Below, piece after piece: positions 18,178 to 26,793 of a stretch of DNA of 64,000 bases (position 1 is the first letter of the stretch; each line of letters opens with the position of its first letter). A program made the position numbers and the translations under genes. The stretch is from Dysgonomonas sp. Marseille-P4361 (GTDB lineage: Bacteria; Bacteroidota; Bacteroidia; Bacteroidales; Dysgonomonadaceae). The notes below the pieces were generated by a model that worked only from the letters and a program-made list of their open reading frames with translations, was not told the DNA's origin and ran no database searches. Location of the stretch: the NCBI RefSeq assembly GCF_900343125.1, contig NZ_OPYL01000004.1:1-64000 (forward strand), written 5' to 3'.

Positions 18178-18669
18178 TTATTCAGCCAAGCATTTATCTA
18201 TTACCTCCGATAGTTTCTTTGCTCCTTCAAAACCTGTGCGGGAATAGACTTGCTCTCCTTTCTTGTCGAAAATGGCATAACTGGGTATGCCGCTCACATC
18301 AAGCTTATTTTTCAGGTAGTTCATATCCTCGTTTGTCAATCGATAATGCATGCCATCGGTAGAAGCCGACGATTTTCGCCATGCTTCTTCGGGAGATAGT
18401 TCATCAGCCAGATAGACGAAAACGACATCCTTGCCTCTATACGATTCTTTTGCATCAGAAAAATCATTCATTGCCTGACGACAAGGTCCACACCATGTAC
18501 TCCAGATATCGATAAGGATAACCTTTCCTTCGTGAGGTTTCAACAACTGAATGAGCAGATCGCCTTCTTCGGAAAGTTGAGGATATTTTGCCTCTGTTGG
18601 CACATCCTGAGCAAATGCTCTCAATGACAAAAGCGTAAACAAAACACTAACAAAGACAAATCTTTTCAT
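18178..18669 (-). CDS. Small TlpA-like periplasmic thioredoxin
   Basis: A 163-residue exported thioredoxin-fold protein. The signal peptide ends after about residue 20 (AFAQ-DVP). The active pair is Cys60-Cys63 in DIWSTWCGPCRQAM, and a cis-proline follows in VSGIPSYAIFD. It is expected to reduce or exchange disulfides in the periplasm. I chose the ATG at 18669 over the TTG codons upstream because the signal peptide starts there. A TATCTTTA box on the minus strand at about 18708-18715 could be the promoter. The 16021-18147 frame begins about 30 bases after its stop, so both may be on one transcript. Confidence 0.85.
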   Translation of the reverse strand: MKRFVFVSVLFTLLSLRAFAQDVPTEAKYPQLSEEGDLLIQLLKPHEGKVILIDIWSTWCGPCRQAMNDFSDAKESYRGKDVVFVYLADELSPEEAWRKSSASTDGMHYRLTNEDMNYLKNKLDVSGIPSYAIFDKKGEQVYSRTGFEGAKKLSEVIDKCLAE

Positions 18670-18836
18670 TCCCAACAAATTGATCGTACAACAAAAAAAA
18701 GCTGATGCTAAAGATAATGAATTAGCTTAATATCAGTAAAGGAAAGGAGGAGAAAGAAAACTCGTTATTCACAACTGATATTATATTCTACTTATTCTGC
18801 ATTAAAGCTTGAAAATGAACAAGGAACCTCGTTCTT

Positions 18837-19448
18837 TCACTCCTCCCCTAGAAATCTTGGAGGGAAACAAATACTTCCTGTTGCTCCACTACCATACTGA
18901 AGCACAACATTATCTCGGTAATAAATGTATACGCATTTTGTATCATACAATTCCATCAAAGAATCATTCTGAGCAATTGGCTCATCAAATATAGTATAAT
19001 AAAATTTACTCATCACACTTCTTTGAAAGCCTAAATTGACAGGGTAGCGGTTATCTATAGAGATACAATTTATTGCATCCAATTTCTTCTTCAATATTTC
19101 TATTTGCGTCTTATCCCAATTTAAAACAGAGAAAATTGTATCGGCTTTTGTCGAACGAATATCTATATCCCAACCGCCATAATTTATATGATCTTTCCAT
19201 ACGTGGAATATATCAATATTTTCAGTATCATTAATTTCAATATCGACATACATATCTTCGGGAATAATAGACTTGAAATAAACGATAAACTCTGCAATCT
19301 CTTTTTCGTGCTTATCGTAATTATCAGTTAAGTCTTTTTTGTCATAAGTCTTGAAAAATGAGTTTTGAGAACCTTTGTATAGAATAAGACAAAAGAAACC
19401 AAACATTATAAATGTTATTAGGATCGAAATAAGACAGCCTCTTTTCAT
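18837..19448 (-). CDS. Membrane-anchored protein of unknown function
   Basis: This 203-residue protein is not recognised. It has an N-terminal transmembrane or signal-anchor helix (ISILITFIMFGFFCLILY, residues 7-24) and a soluble, presumably periplasmic, acidic domain of mixed alpha/beta character. A conserved-looking segment near the C terminus has VYIYYRDNVVLQYGSGATG. No cysteine lipobox is present; Cys5 lies before the hydrophobic stretch. Genes of this size and layout are common orphans in Bacteroidales. It stands alone. Confidence 0.55.
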   Translation of the reverse strand: MKRGCLISILITFIMFGFFCLILYKGSQNSFFKTYDKKDLTDNYDKHEKEIAEFIVYFKSIIPEDMYVDIEINDTENIDIFHVWKDHINYGGWDIDIRSTKADTIFSVLNWDKTQIEILKKKLDAINCISIDNRYPVNLGFQRSVMSKFYYTIFDEPIAQNDSLMELYDTKCVYIYYRDNVVLQYGSGATGSICFPPRFLGEE

Positions 19449-19560
19449 AATAACAGATTTAAAGAAAATATTATAATTACTAGAAACTAAGATAAAACAT
19501 TTTTTACCCTATTATTACTCTTTTACTATCAAATCTCTCAATCAATATTTAAAACCGATA

Positions 19561-19608
19561 TAAAAGAGAAAAGGTTGTCTCACGACAACCTAATTCAATT
19601 CTCTTTTA
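19561..19608 (-). terminator. Terminator-like hairpin downstream of the polyphosphate operon
   Basis: An inner stem AGGTTGTC/GACAACCT (19572-19579 with 19584-19591) is nested inside an outer match TAAAAGAGAA/TTCTCTTTTA (19561-19570 with 19599-19608). On the minus strand the inner stem is followed by TTTTCTCTTTTA, fitting termination of transcripts coming from ppk-ppx. The rest of the 19449-19814 gap shows no convincing gene. Confidence 0.55.
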
Positions 19609-19814
19609 ACCTTAAAATCTGATACTATGAAAAACATAATTAGAACGGCTAGAGGAATGAAATAGTTTAACCCTTAACTCACAAAAAAAGTAAAAAACAA
19701 GTAAGATTTGTTATCTATTTACATACAGTATATCAACAATATACTACAAACCCTTTAAGGAAAAGGATTACGACGAAAAGTATTCTAAGACTGTAAATTT
19801 AAACAATCTATCTA

Positions 19815-20084
19815 CTATAGATAAAAAAGATAAACGAAACCAAGAACCGGGAACAAAAGTGATGCAAAAAAAGCTATTTCGAGGTAGACTTTTTTCTTTT
19901 CCGTATTGTCGAACATATAGTTGATGATAACGGCATAGAAGTCGAATAAGAGCGTAAAAACCACTACAAAAATAGCGAATAAGCCATTCGTATCACTTTT
20001 GGGATCGAAGAACAGAGCCTTTACAATCAGCAAAATAGCCAGTATATTAATCAACAATACGACAAGAACCCTATGCTTTGCCAT
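19815..20084 (-). CDS. Small integral membrane protein in the polyphosphate operon
   Basis: An 89-residue protein with three hydrophobic helices (about 6-26, 33-56 and 67-88). The connecting loops are short and carry charged residues (FFDPKSDTN, FDNTEKKK). It starts 8 bases after the ppx stop on the same strand, so it is very probably the third gene of the ppk-ppx operon. No family is recognised. A role in membrane placement or control of polyphosphate metabolism is suggested only by the neighbours. Confidence 0.65.
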   Translation of the reverse strand: MAKHRVLVVLLINILAILLIVKALFFDPKSDTNGLFAIFVVVFTLLFDFYAVIINYMFDNTEKKKVYLEIAFFASLLFPVLGFVYLFYL

Positions 20085-20092
20085 CCCGCAAA

Positions 20093-20986
20093 CTACTGAT
20101 TATATTTTTCGGCATACAACTGACGTACAATACCATCTACGACCCCTACCTTTGGCACATAAATCTCGTTTACCTTACATGTTTTGGCTATGGTAAGGAA
20201 GATTCTCAAAGCAGGAATGATAACGTCGGCACGATACGTGTTCAACTTATAATTTCGTATACGTTCTTCGTAGCTTAGATCTTTAAGCGCATCAAACAGC
20301 ACTTTCATTTCGGTATAAGAATGAGGTTCGCTAGCGCGCTTGCCCAGTATTTTATGCACCTTATTGATATTACCCCCCGACCCTATGATACTCAGCGAAG
20401 AGTAGTCCTTACAAACTTGCTTAAGCCATGTCTTAAAACGCTTTACCTCATCCTCCTGAACTGCCTCTACAAGCATACGAACAGTACCCAGCTGAAAAGA
20501 TTCGGAGGTCACTTTCTGCTGATTGCTAAACACAACCACTTCGGTACTTCCCCCTCCTACGTCTACATACAAGTAGTTGCGTTTCTTGTCCATCAGCGAG
20601 TTGAGGCTACCTGCCTGATAGATCACATCGGCTTCCTCCAGTCCGCTGATAATATTTATTTTGATACCGCTTTCGCGTTCTATGGTGGCTACTATATCGC
20701 TGCCGTTACTAGCATCGCGCATGGCACTGGTAGCATAAGCCCGATAACCTTCTACCTCGTAAGCCTTCATCATATGCGAAAAGCCCTGCAAGGCTTCGTT
20801 CAAACGATGACGTTTATCTTCGCTGATCACTCCTTTGATAAACACGTCCTCTCCCAAACGGATAGGCACACGGAGGAAAGCTACTTTTTTAAAATCTGGA
20901 CTGGCAGGATCGCCCGACACAGCGTTGACTAACAAACGAATGGCATTGGATCCTATATCGATTCCGGCAAATATATCTGTATTCAT
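20093..20986 (-). CDS. ppx: Exopolyphosphatase / Ppx-GppA phosphatase family
   Basis: A 297-residue cytoplasmic enzyme of the sugar-kinase/Hsp70 fold that removes terminal phosphate from polyphosphate or the pentaphosphate of pppGpp. The first phosphate-binding loop is FAGIDIGSNAIRLLV (about 6-20). Conserved residues follow in YATSAMRDASNG, the second loop in YVDVGGGSTEVVVF, and the adenosine-type motif in IGSGGNINKV. It has the two core domains only and lacks the C-terminal HD-like extension of the E. coli Ppx, as is usual in Bacteroidota. It lies 21 bases after ppk, so making and degrading polyphosphate are co-transcribed. Confidence 0.92.
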   Translation of the reverse strand: MNTDIFAGIDIGSNAIRLLVNAVSGDPASPDFKKVAFLRVPIRLGEDVFIKGVISEDKRHRLNEALQGFSHMMKAYEVEGYRAYATSAMRDASNGSDIVATIERESGIKINIISGLEEADVIYQAGSLNSLMDKKRNYLYVDVGGGSTEVVVFSNQQKVTSESFQLGTVRMLVEAVQEDEVKRFKTWLKQVCKDYSSLSIIGSGGNINKVHKILGKRASEPHSYTEMKVLFDALKDLSYEERIRNYKLNTYRADVIIPALRIFLTIAKTCKVNEIYVPKVGVVDGIVRQLYAEKYNQ

Positions 20987-21007
20987 AATTTCAATTTACG
21001 CGTATAA

Positions 21008-23038
21008 TTACATTTTCTTATAATAATCATATAAAGCTACTTGTGAACGACACGAAGGATTATCTCCCCGTTCGACATAACGATTGCATCCGAAGACAGA
21101 CAGGTCACGCGCTTTTTCATTGTCGCTCCACTGTATTTCAAACACATCCCGAAGGGTTTGTCTGATCTTTTCGTCCAAGACGGGAGCGGCAATCTCTACC
21201 CTGCGGTCGAGGTTGCGGTTCATCCAGTCGGCGCTCATGATGTACATTTTTTCTTCGCCACCGTTGCAAAAGATAGCCATACGGGCATGTTCCAAAAACT
21301 TATCAACAATGCTGATAACCCGTATATTTTCGCTCATCCCTTTTACTTGTGGTTGCAGGCAACAAGCCCCTCTGACGATGAGGCGCACTTCAATTCCAGC
21401 CTGGCTCGCCTTGTAGAGCAGCTTTATAATCCGTTCGTCGGTAAGGCTATTCAGCTTAGCGCAAATAAATGCGTCCTTACCGTTTTGTTTATTTTTTATT
21501 TCTTGTTTGATCAGTCCTTCGAAATGATCGCGCATATAATCAGGTGACACAACCAACTGTTTGAAAGCAGGTCTCTTATGAGCATTCTGCAAGTAATCGA
21601 ATACGGCTTTTGCATCTTCTACAAATTCGGGATTGGAGGTAAACAACCCGTAATCGCCATAAATTTGTGCGGTAGATTCATTGAAATTTCCCGTCCCTAC
21701 AAACACATAGCCTTTATCCTTTCGCTGCACAAGCACCAGCTTACTATGCACTTTTATGCCGCTGGTACCATGAATAACTTTTACGCCATGACGTTGCAGC
21801 AGCTCGGTATATTCCACATTCTGTTCCTCATCGAAGCGGGCAAAGAGTTCGAGCAATACAACCACCTTTTTACCATTTTTAGCCGCATTGAGCAGGGCAT
21901 TGATCACCTTCGACCGCTCGGCTGTCCGATACAACGTAATGCTGATACTGTCCACTTTAGGATCGATAGCAGCTTCGCGTAGGAAGTCGATAAAATGATT
22001 GAACGTATGATAAGGGTAGTTGAGAAAAATATCCTTCTTGTTTATCACCTTGCAGATGCTCGAGAATGGCTTAATATCGGGATGTTTGAGCGGTACGAAA
22101 GTCGCCTCTTCCAGATTGGGACGAATTTTCGGGAACTTCATCAGGTCGCGCAACAAGTGGTAGCGTCCTCCCGCATCCAGCGTTCCTTCCTGATCAAGTT
22201 TCAGTTTGGTTGCGAGAATTCCTAACAGGTCGTCAGGCATTTCGCGATCGTAGATCAATCGCACAGGCTGTCCGTGCAGACGATTTTCGAGTCCTACTTC
22301 CATCTTTTCGAGCAGACTCTTCGTCAGATCATCGTCCAACGTCAATGATGAGTCGCGCATCAGCTTGAAGGTATATGCAGCAATGCTCTCGTAGTTGAAC
22401 ATAAAGAAAATATCGTCGAGGTTGAGACGAATGATATCGTCCAGAAATATAATTTCTTTTTTATCCTTAGACGACGGCAACACCACGAAACGAGGACACG
22501 AAGTATTGACCGGTATTTGCAGAATGGCATAACGTGCATTTTTGCCATCCTTGCGCGAAGTCATTTTTACGGCATGATAAATATTATTATCCTGCAAAAA
22601 TGGTATTTGGGTTGTTTTGCGAAGAATAAGCGGAACGAGCTGAGGACTAACAACGGAAGAAAAATAATCGTAACAAAACTCTTTTTGCTTCTTGCTCAGT
22701 TGTTTTTCGTTGAGGACATAGATACCTTGTTCGCCCATCTGCGCCAGTATTTCTTCATAGGTATCAGTAAACTTCTGCTGACTCTCTGCTACTTTCTGAT
22801 TGACCAACGGGAGCAACTCCTGAGCCGTATAGCCACCCGTAAAGCGAGAGACTTTCTTTTCTTTCAGTTGGCTGAGGCGCACAATGTTAGCTACACGCAC
22901 TTTGATAAATTCGTCCTGATTGTTAGAGAATATACCTAAAAACCGCAAACGTTGCAGCAAGGGAACAGTTTCGTCCTGCGCTTCCTGCAAGACCCTTTCG
23001 TTGAAGGTCAACCAGCTTAGATCTCTATTATTTATCAT
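21008..23038 (-). CDS. ppk: Polyphosphate kinase 1
   Basis: A 676-residue membrane-associated enzyme that reversibly polymerises ATP gamma-phosphate into polyphosphate. The N domain begins with the family hallmark NRDLSWLTFNERVLQEA and FLGIFSNNQDEF. The phospholipase-D-like catalytic domains follow. The autophosphorylated histidine is expected in GIKVHSKLVLV; the second active-site histidine is in FLEHARMAIF. FVGTGNFNESTAQIYGDYGLFT and MSADWMNRNLDRRVE are also typical. The length is normal for the family. It heads the ppk-ppx-membrane protein operon, and the ATG at 23038 follows an A/T-rich leader. Confidence 0.95.
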   Translation of the reverse strand: MINNRDLSWLTFNERVLQEAQDETVPLLQRLRFLGIFSNNQDEFIKVRVANIVRLSQLKEKKVSRFTGGYTAQELLPLVNQKVAESQQKFTDTYEEILAQMGEQGIYVLNEKQLSKKQKEFCYDYFSSVVSPQLVPLILRKTTQIPFLQDNNIYHAVKMTSRKDGKNARYAILQIPVNTSCPRFVVLPSSKDKKEIIFLDDIIRLNLDDIFFMFNYESIAAYTFKLMRDSSLTLDDDLTKSLLEKMEVGLENRLHGQPVRLIYDREMPDDLLGILATKLKLDQEGTLDAGGRYHLLRDLMKFPKIRPNLEEATFVPLKHPDIKPFSSICKVINKKDIFLNYPYHTFNHFIDFLREAAIDPKVDSISITLYRTAERSKVINALLNAAKNGKKVVVLLELFARFDEEQNVEYTELLQRHGVKVIHGTSGIKVHSKLVLVQRKDKGYVFVGTGNFNESTAQIYGDYGLFTSNPEFVEDAKAVFDYLQNAHKRPAFKQLVVSPDYMRDHFEGLIKQEIKNKQNGKDAFICAKLNSLTDERIIKLLYKASQAGIEVRLIVRGACCLQPQVKGMSENIRVISIVDKFLEHARMAIFCNGGEEKMYIMSADWMNRNLDRRVEIAAPVLDEKIRQTLRDVFEIQWSDNEKARDLSVFGCNRYVERGDNPSCRSQVALYDYYKKM

Positions 23039-23190
23039 ACAACCTATGTTTGGGTTATTGTTCTACACCTCACTTTTTAAGAAAACAATAAATTTGCTGC
23101 GTCTGCTTTTTTTACTCATCCGTTGTTTCGATATGTAAATTTATAGAAAATATTTTGACAAAAAGACAAAACCTCTCTTTAGTGTGTTAA

Positions 23191-23226
23191 GATATTGTTG
23201 AACTAGAACAAAAAAACAGCCGCTGA
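23191..23226 (+). pseudogene. C-terminal remnant of a paralogue of the EF-Tu-domain-like gene
   Basis: The frame GAT...TGA at 23191-23226 reads DIVELEQKNSR-stop, resembling the real gene's end HIVNKKLQQNSR. The 22 bases at 23213-23234 (through the stop and beyond) are identical to 23987-24008 at the end of the intact gene. The simplest reading is a former tandem copy of which only the tail survives. No earlier part of that copy is recognisable, as the upstream DNA is AT-rich and stops in all frames. Confidence 0.45.
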
Positions 23227-23328
23227 CTGCTTGTTAGCGATTGCTATACATGATACCTTTTGATTCTTTTTAGTATTTTTGAGGAATAACTATTAACTAT
23301 ATACAGTCTTCACAAAACAATTACAACT

Positions 23329-24000
23329 ATGACCGCAGAAGAATTTGTAAAGAATTTTTATCTAGAAAGAAAAAACCTGATAGAAACCTCTTTTGATTTC
23401 GAATCTGATATGCAGAGAAGAAGTTATGTTTCTGCAAAACTAGAAGAAATGAATCTCGACAGAGAACAAATGGAGAAACTCAGACATATTCTTTCTTCGC
23501 TGTTAACAGATAGTTTTTATACAATCCTCCTAGGGCTTGACGGCTCTGCAAGTATAGGAGACGCACAAACGAATTATAAGATTTACGATGACAAGGATAA
23601 TCTTATCTCCGACTGTGGAGAAATAGAAACTGAAGCTTATGAATATTTTCACGAAAACAAATATGAAGTCGAGAATTCTAAAGCTGACTTTATCGCTACC
23701 TTAAAATATAGGACTACTGAAGAAGGAGGGCGAAAAACACCAGCTCATTCCGGCTATAGGCCACAGATCAGATTCGACTTTGAAGAGATGCAAACTTCGG
23801 GGCAACAAATATTCATTGATAGAAACATTGTATTCCCTGGGGATACAGTAAATGCAGAAATTGAAATTATTTCTACTGAATTATTTGAAAACAGATTGAA
23901 AGAGGGTATGCCTTTCGAGTTCAGAGAAGGAGGTACTGTCATTGGAACAGGAAAAATAAAACACATTGTAAATAAAAAGTTACAACAAAACAGCCGCTGA
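23329..24000 (+). CDS. Protein with a C-terminal EF-Tu domain III-like module
   Basis: A 223-residue cytoplasmic protein. Residues about 119-218 match the third (C-terminal) beta-barrel domain of elongation factor Tu point for point: TTEEGGRKTP and SGYRPQIRF (EF-Tu: DEGGRHTP, KGYRPQF), IVFPGDTVNAEIEII (EF-Tu: MVMPGDN), and FEFREGGTVIGTGKIKHI (EF-Tu: FAIREGGRTVGAGVV). There is no GTPase domain. The first about 115 residues form an unrelated helical/beta region with LLTDSFYTILLGLDGSASIG. In EF-Tu this domain contacts tRNA and EF-Ts, so a link to translation or to EF-Tu mimicry is possible but unproven. A remnant of a paralogue lies upstream. Confidence 0.75.
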   Translation: MTAEEFVKNFYLERKNLIETSFDFESDMQRRSYVSAKLEEMNLDREQMEKLRHILSSLLTDSFYTILLGLDGSASIGDAQTNYKIYDDKDNLISDCGEIETEAYEYFHENKYEVENSKADFIATLKYRTTEEGGRKTPAHSGYRPQIRFDFEEMQTSGQQIFIDRNIVFPGDTVNAEIEIISTELFENRLKEGMPFEFREGGTVIGTGKIKHIVNKKLQQNSR

Positions 24001-24017
24001 CTGCTTGTCAACGGCTG
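23987..24017 (+). repeat. Second copy of a 22-bp direct repeat, overlapping a stop codon and a terminator-like stem
   Basis: Bases 23987-24008 equal 23213-23234. This copy covers the last codons and stop of the EF-Tu-domain-like gene. CAGCCG (23991-23996) can pair with CGGCTG (24012-24017), giving a weak terminator followed by CTCGTTTATA. The first copy cannot form the same stem as well, because the base after the repeat differs. Confidence 0.55.
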
Positions 24018-24037
24018 CTCGTTTATATATTTTCCCT

Positions 24038-25240
24038 TTACACTCTGCGCAATGGGAACCTCTTGAACCATGTCAGCGAGCGCCACAACCACTCTATAGG
24101 TCCATAGTAGTAACGTTTGATCCACCAGCTACTAAACAGCATTAATACAGCGTAAACGGCCAATCCGAGAAGCATACACTCAAAGAAGCTGAGCTTTGTA
24201 GCCAAATTAAAACCGAAGCCATAGAACAATACTACGCCTATAACACTCTGAGCCATATAGTTGGTCACACTCATGCGTCCTACCGGAGCAATGCCATCCA
24301 GTGCTTTTCTGGCTCCTTTGAAAGTATAATATAACAATGTTAAACCGCATATATACATCATCATCATACCCATATTGGCATACAGTTTAAATAACATTTC
24401 GCCACTGCGAAGCGCATAACCTTCTACTCCAAATACCGGAAGCAGTAACACGATTGCATAGAAAAACACAAACACTGCTATGCTGCAAGGAAGAGCAAGC
24501 TTACTGTATTTTATCATCTTTTCTTCGCTCTTGTGGATGCCGAAACGCCCGATAAGCATACCGGCAATGAATAGTCCCAACAACTGACTATAGCGTGCAT
24601 AGTTGATCACCCAAAGTATTTTGGCAAACTGACCTTTCCACATATTGTAATTGACCACATCGGCAAACGATCCTTCGGCAAACACAGGAACCATATCTGC
24701 ATACAACTCGTCCATATAGGTCATCAGATAAGATGGTTCGTTTGGTGCACTGCCACTTAGCAACGACATAAATGCAATAATATCAGGTATCTGCAAGAAG
24801 AACAGCACCATCAGCACCACCAACCATTTCGTCGGCAGCTTAAAGAGTGGTATCATAAATATTCCCAATATACCATACACTAGGAAAAACTCGCCCATGT
24901 AAATAAGCCCATTGAGGTAGCCTAATCCGAGCAGCAGCAAGAGACGCCACAAGAATCGCCAACGGAAATCGACTCCCTTCTCGGCTTGCGAATCCATTTG
25001 CATAAAGAAACTCAGACCGAAAAGCAACGAGAAAATGGCGTAGGTTTTACCTGCAAAAAGGAAAAAAACACCATCGAATACGATATTGTCTACTTGTTGC
25101 CAGAACGGCGATGCCAGCTCGGGGGTGAATGTCAGATCGAAATGCTCCATACAATGAATCAGCAAGATGCCAAATAAGGCAAATCCGCGGATAGCATCGA
25201 TAGAGGTGATGCGTTTTTTGGGCGTAATAGTTGATACCAT
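24038..25240 (-). CDS. DUF418-family multi-pass membrane protein (YeiB-like)
   Basis: A 400-residue inner-membrane protein with about ten hydrophobic helices. The N-terminal signature RITSIDAIRGFALFGILLIH is typical of the DUF418/acyltransferase-like superfamily. GRMSVTNYMAQSVIGVVLFYGFG near the C terminus is the DUF418 hallmark, and the chain ends with the usual GPIEWLWRSLTW. The family is predicted to move or modify acyl or small hydrophobic groups at the membrane, but no member has a firm function. The gene is single and convergent with the EF-Tu-domain-like gene; a promoter box lies upstream. Confidence 0.9.
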   Translation of the reverse strand: MVSTITPKKRITSIDAIRGFALFGILLIHCMEHFDLTFTPELASPFWQQVDNIVFDGVFFLFAGKTYAIFSLLFGLSFFMQMDSQAEKGVDFRWRFLWRLLLLLGLGYLNGLIYMGEFFLVYGILGIFMIPLFKLPTKWLVVLMVLFFLQIPDIIAFMSLLSGSAPNEPSYLMTYMDELYADMVPVFAEGSFADVVNYNMWKGQFAKILWVINYARYSQLLGLFIAGMLIGRFGIHKSEEKMIKYSKLALPCSIAVFVFFYAIVLLLPVFGVEGYALRSGEMLFKLYANMGMMMMYICGLTLLYYTFKGARKALDGIAPVGRMSVTNYMAQSVIGVVLFYGFGFNLATKLSFFECMLLGLAVYAVLMLFSSWWIKRYYYGPIEWLWRSLTWFKRFPLRRV

Positions 25241-25272
25241 GATATAGGTTAAAAGTTAATTTTCAGTGATCG

Positions 25273-25280
25273 CAAAGATA
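25273..25280 (-). promoter_or_regulatory. -7 box for the DUF418 gene
   Basis: The minus strand reads TATCTTTG, an exact TAnnTTTG match, about 33 bases before the start codon at 25240. Confidence 0.5.
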
Positions 25281-25511
25281 GAAAAAGCTTTCTTTAAATG
25301 AGCAAAATCCGCTTCAAATTACGACAACACGAAATTAGCCTTCTATCGTTACATAAAGGGCTTTTTATTGGTCAGAAAAGGAGAAAGATTGTTCAATTAG
25401 CACCATCTAAAAATATAATCACTCAACAAAGATGAATAATAAGAGAGAATATCTTTTATTGCTCCTATTTTATTACTAAATTTATGGATGTAAACTGAGA
25501 CAGACAAAACT

Positions 25512-26378
25512 ATGAAAGCATATCATTATCCACTTTACATACTTGCAGCAATTACTTCCTTCCTTTTCTATTCGTGCGATAACGATGAGCCAGATACTCC
25601 AGAGACACAGATAGTAGACAAGCTTTCTTTACAATCGTGGAAACAAGACTTAAACGTTCTGGAGCCTACGAGCATTTGGCCCGATATGCAACATAGTATT
25701 TTTAAGCTATTCGACAGATTTGATTCTGTAAGATGGGGTGTACCCGACCTCAACGAAGAATTATATATAGCCGGACAGCAATCCCTTACAGGTAATATGG
25801 ACATTTCATTCTTAAAACCGGGTATTTATAGTGCCATCATCAGTGGATATAAAGAAGGAAAGATAGCAGAAGCTGATACCTTGAAATTCAAATGTTATAT
25901 CGATGGTGACTTTTTAAGCTTAAAATGGGAGAACAACGATAAGCCTGGCAATTATAGTGTAGGAGGATATAATAATGTGGTTCGTAATTTTCAATTGAGC
26001 TTAACTCACGTCAAAGGAGAAAAACCATATGCTCATCTAGAATATACGGTAGGCTCATTTCCTATATCAGACCCGAATGCAGATGAACTAAAACAACGTG
26101 CAGAATCGCGCGAGTTTTTGTCCGAATACATAACTGATTTATATGGAAATCCTGTCTACAACTACAAGAATGAAGACTTTGCTAACTCTCCTTTACTTGA
26201 AGAATACCATAAGCGGTTTGTTATCGCACTCGATGGACTTGGTTTAGGTATTACTTATATGCCTATTGCGATATGGGATACAGATAAATCTCACATTACA
26301 TTATTGGGAGCAGTAGATAATGAAAAGAAAGAATCATATCATTATTATACAGTGATAGCCGAACCTCGTAAGCTTTAA
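25512..26378 (+). CDS. Lipoprotein of unknown function
   Basis: A 288-residue protein with a lipoprotein signal (Cys22 in LFYSCDNDEPDTPE). The run of acidic residues straight after the cysteine matches the Bacteroidota surface-export pattern. The rest is predicted to be mostly beta strands with no recognised domain (FLKPGIYSAIISGYKEGKI and GNYSVGGYNNVVRNFQLSLTHV are typical segments). The gene is alone, between a divergent DUF418 gene and a surface-protein gene with its own promoter. No function is proposed. Confidence 0.65.
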   Translation: MKAYHYPLYILAAITSFLFYSCDNDEPDTPETQIVDKLSLQSWKQDLNVLEPTSIWPDMQHSIFKLFDRFDSVRWGVPDLNEELYIAGQQSLTGNMDISFLKPGIYSAIISGYKEGKIAEADTLKFKCYIDGDFLSLKWENNDKPGNYSVGGYNNVVRNFQLSLTHVKGEKPYAHLEYTVGSFPISDPNADELKQRAESREFLSEYITDLYGNPVYNYKNEDFANSPLLEEYHKRFVIALDGLGLGITYMPIAIWDTDKSHITLLGAVDNEKKESYHYYTVIAEPRKL

Positions 26379-26506
26379 GAGAATAAAACATAACAAAAAA
26401 AAGAACAGTACAAACATTTCTTCAACTCTCTACAATATCATTTATTATAAAATCCCGTATACTTGAACCTATCAATAAACGAGTCTATCTTTTTTCTTAT
26501 CCATAT

Positions 26507-26537
26507 ATTGATAATATGATAGATATTAGTATATTTG
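26507..26537 (+). promoter_or_regulatory. Promoter with an overlapping inverted repeat for the 653-aa surface protein gene
   Basis: ATTG at 26507-26510 and TATATTTG at 26530-26537 are 19 bases apart, a good -33/-7 pair. The -7 box is embedded in the inverted repeat TAGTAT-N6-ATACTA (26527-26544), which could be an operator. The start codon lies about 250 bases further on, so the leader is long; it holds no frame of note. This accounts for the 26379-26793 gap. Confidence 0.5.
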
Positions 26538-26793
26538 CATACTAATTTTGCGTTATAAGTACTGTTTTTTGCGTCAATAAGACTATTATTTACTTCTGTA
26601 GCAGCAGGTTATAGCGTATTAATTACACATTTTACAAAAAAGATTAGATAACAAATTATATTATTCACACACAACATTTTTGTTTTTTATACAAAAGAAT
26701 ACATTTTGTAGCTCATTCATCACACACATTTTTTCGAAATGACCTCAATCTGATTTTGTATAAAAAATAACCTTAGACAAAATTTATAAAACA

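Noticed and set aside
19681-19890. Plus-strand open stretch with YYKPFKEKDYDEKYS-like text before and across the small membrane protein gene
   Set aside because: No start codon, preceded by a stop, and it overlaps the well-supported third gene of the polyphosphate operon.
22517-22939. 140-codon open frame opposite ppk
   Set aside because: It is antisense to polyphosphate kinase with no start signal or recognisable domain.
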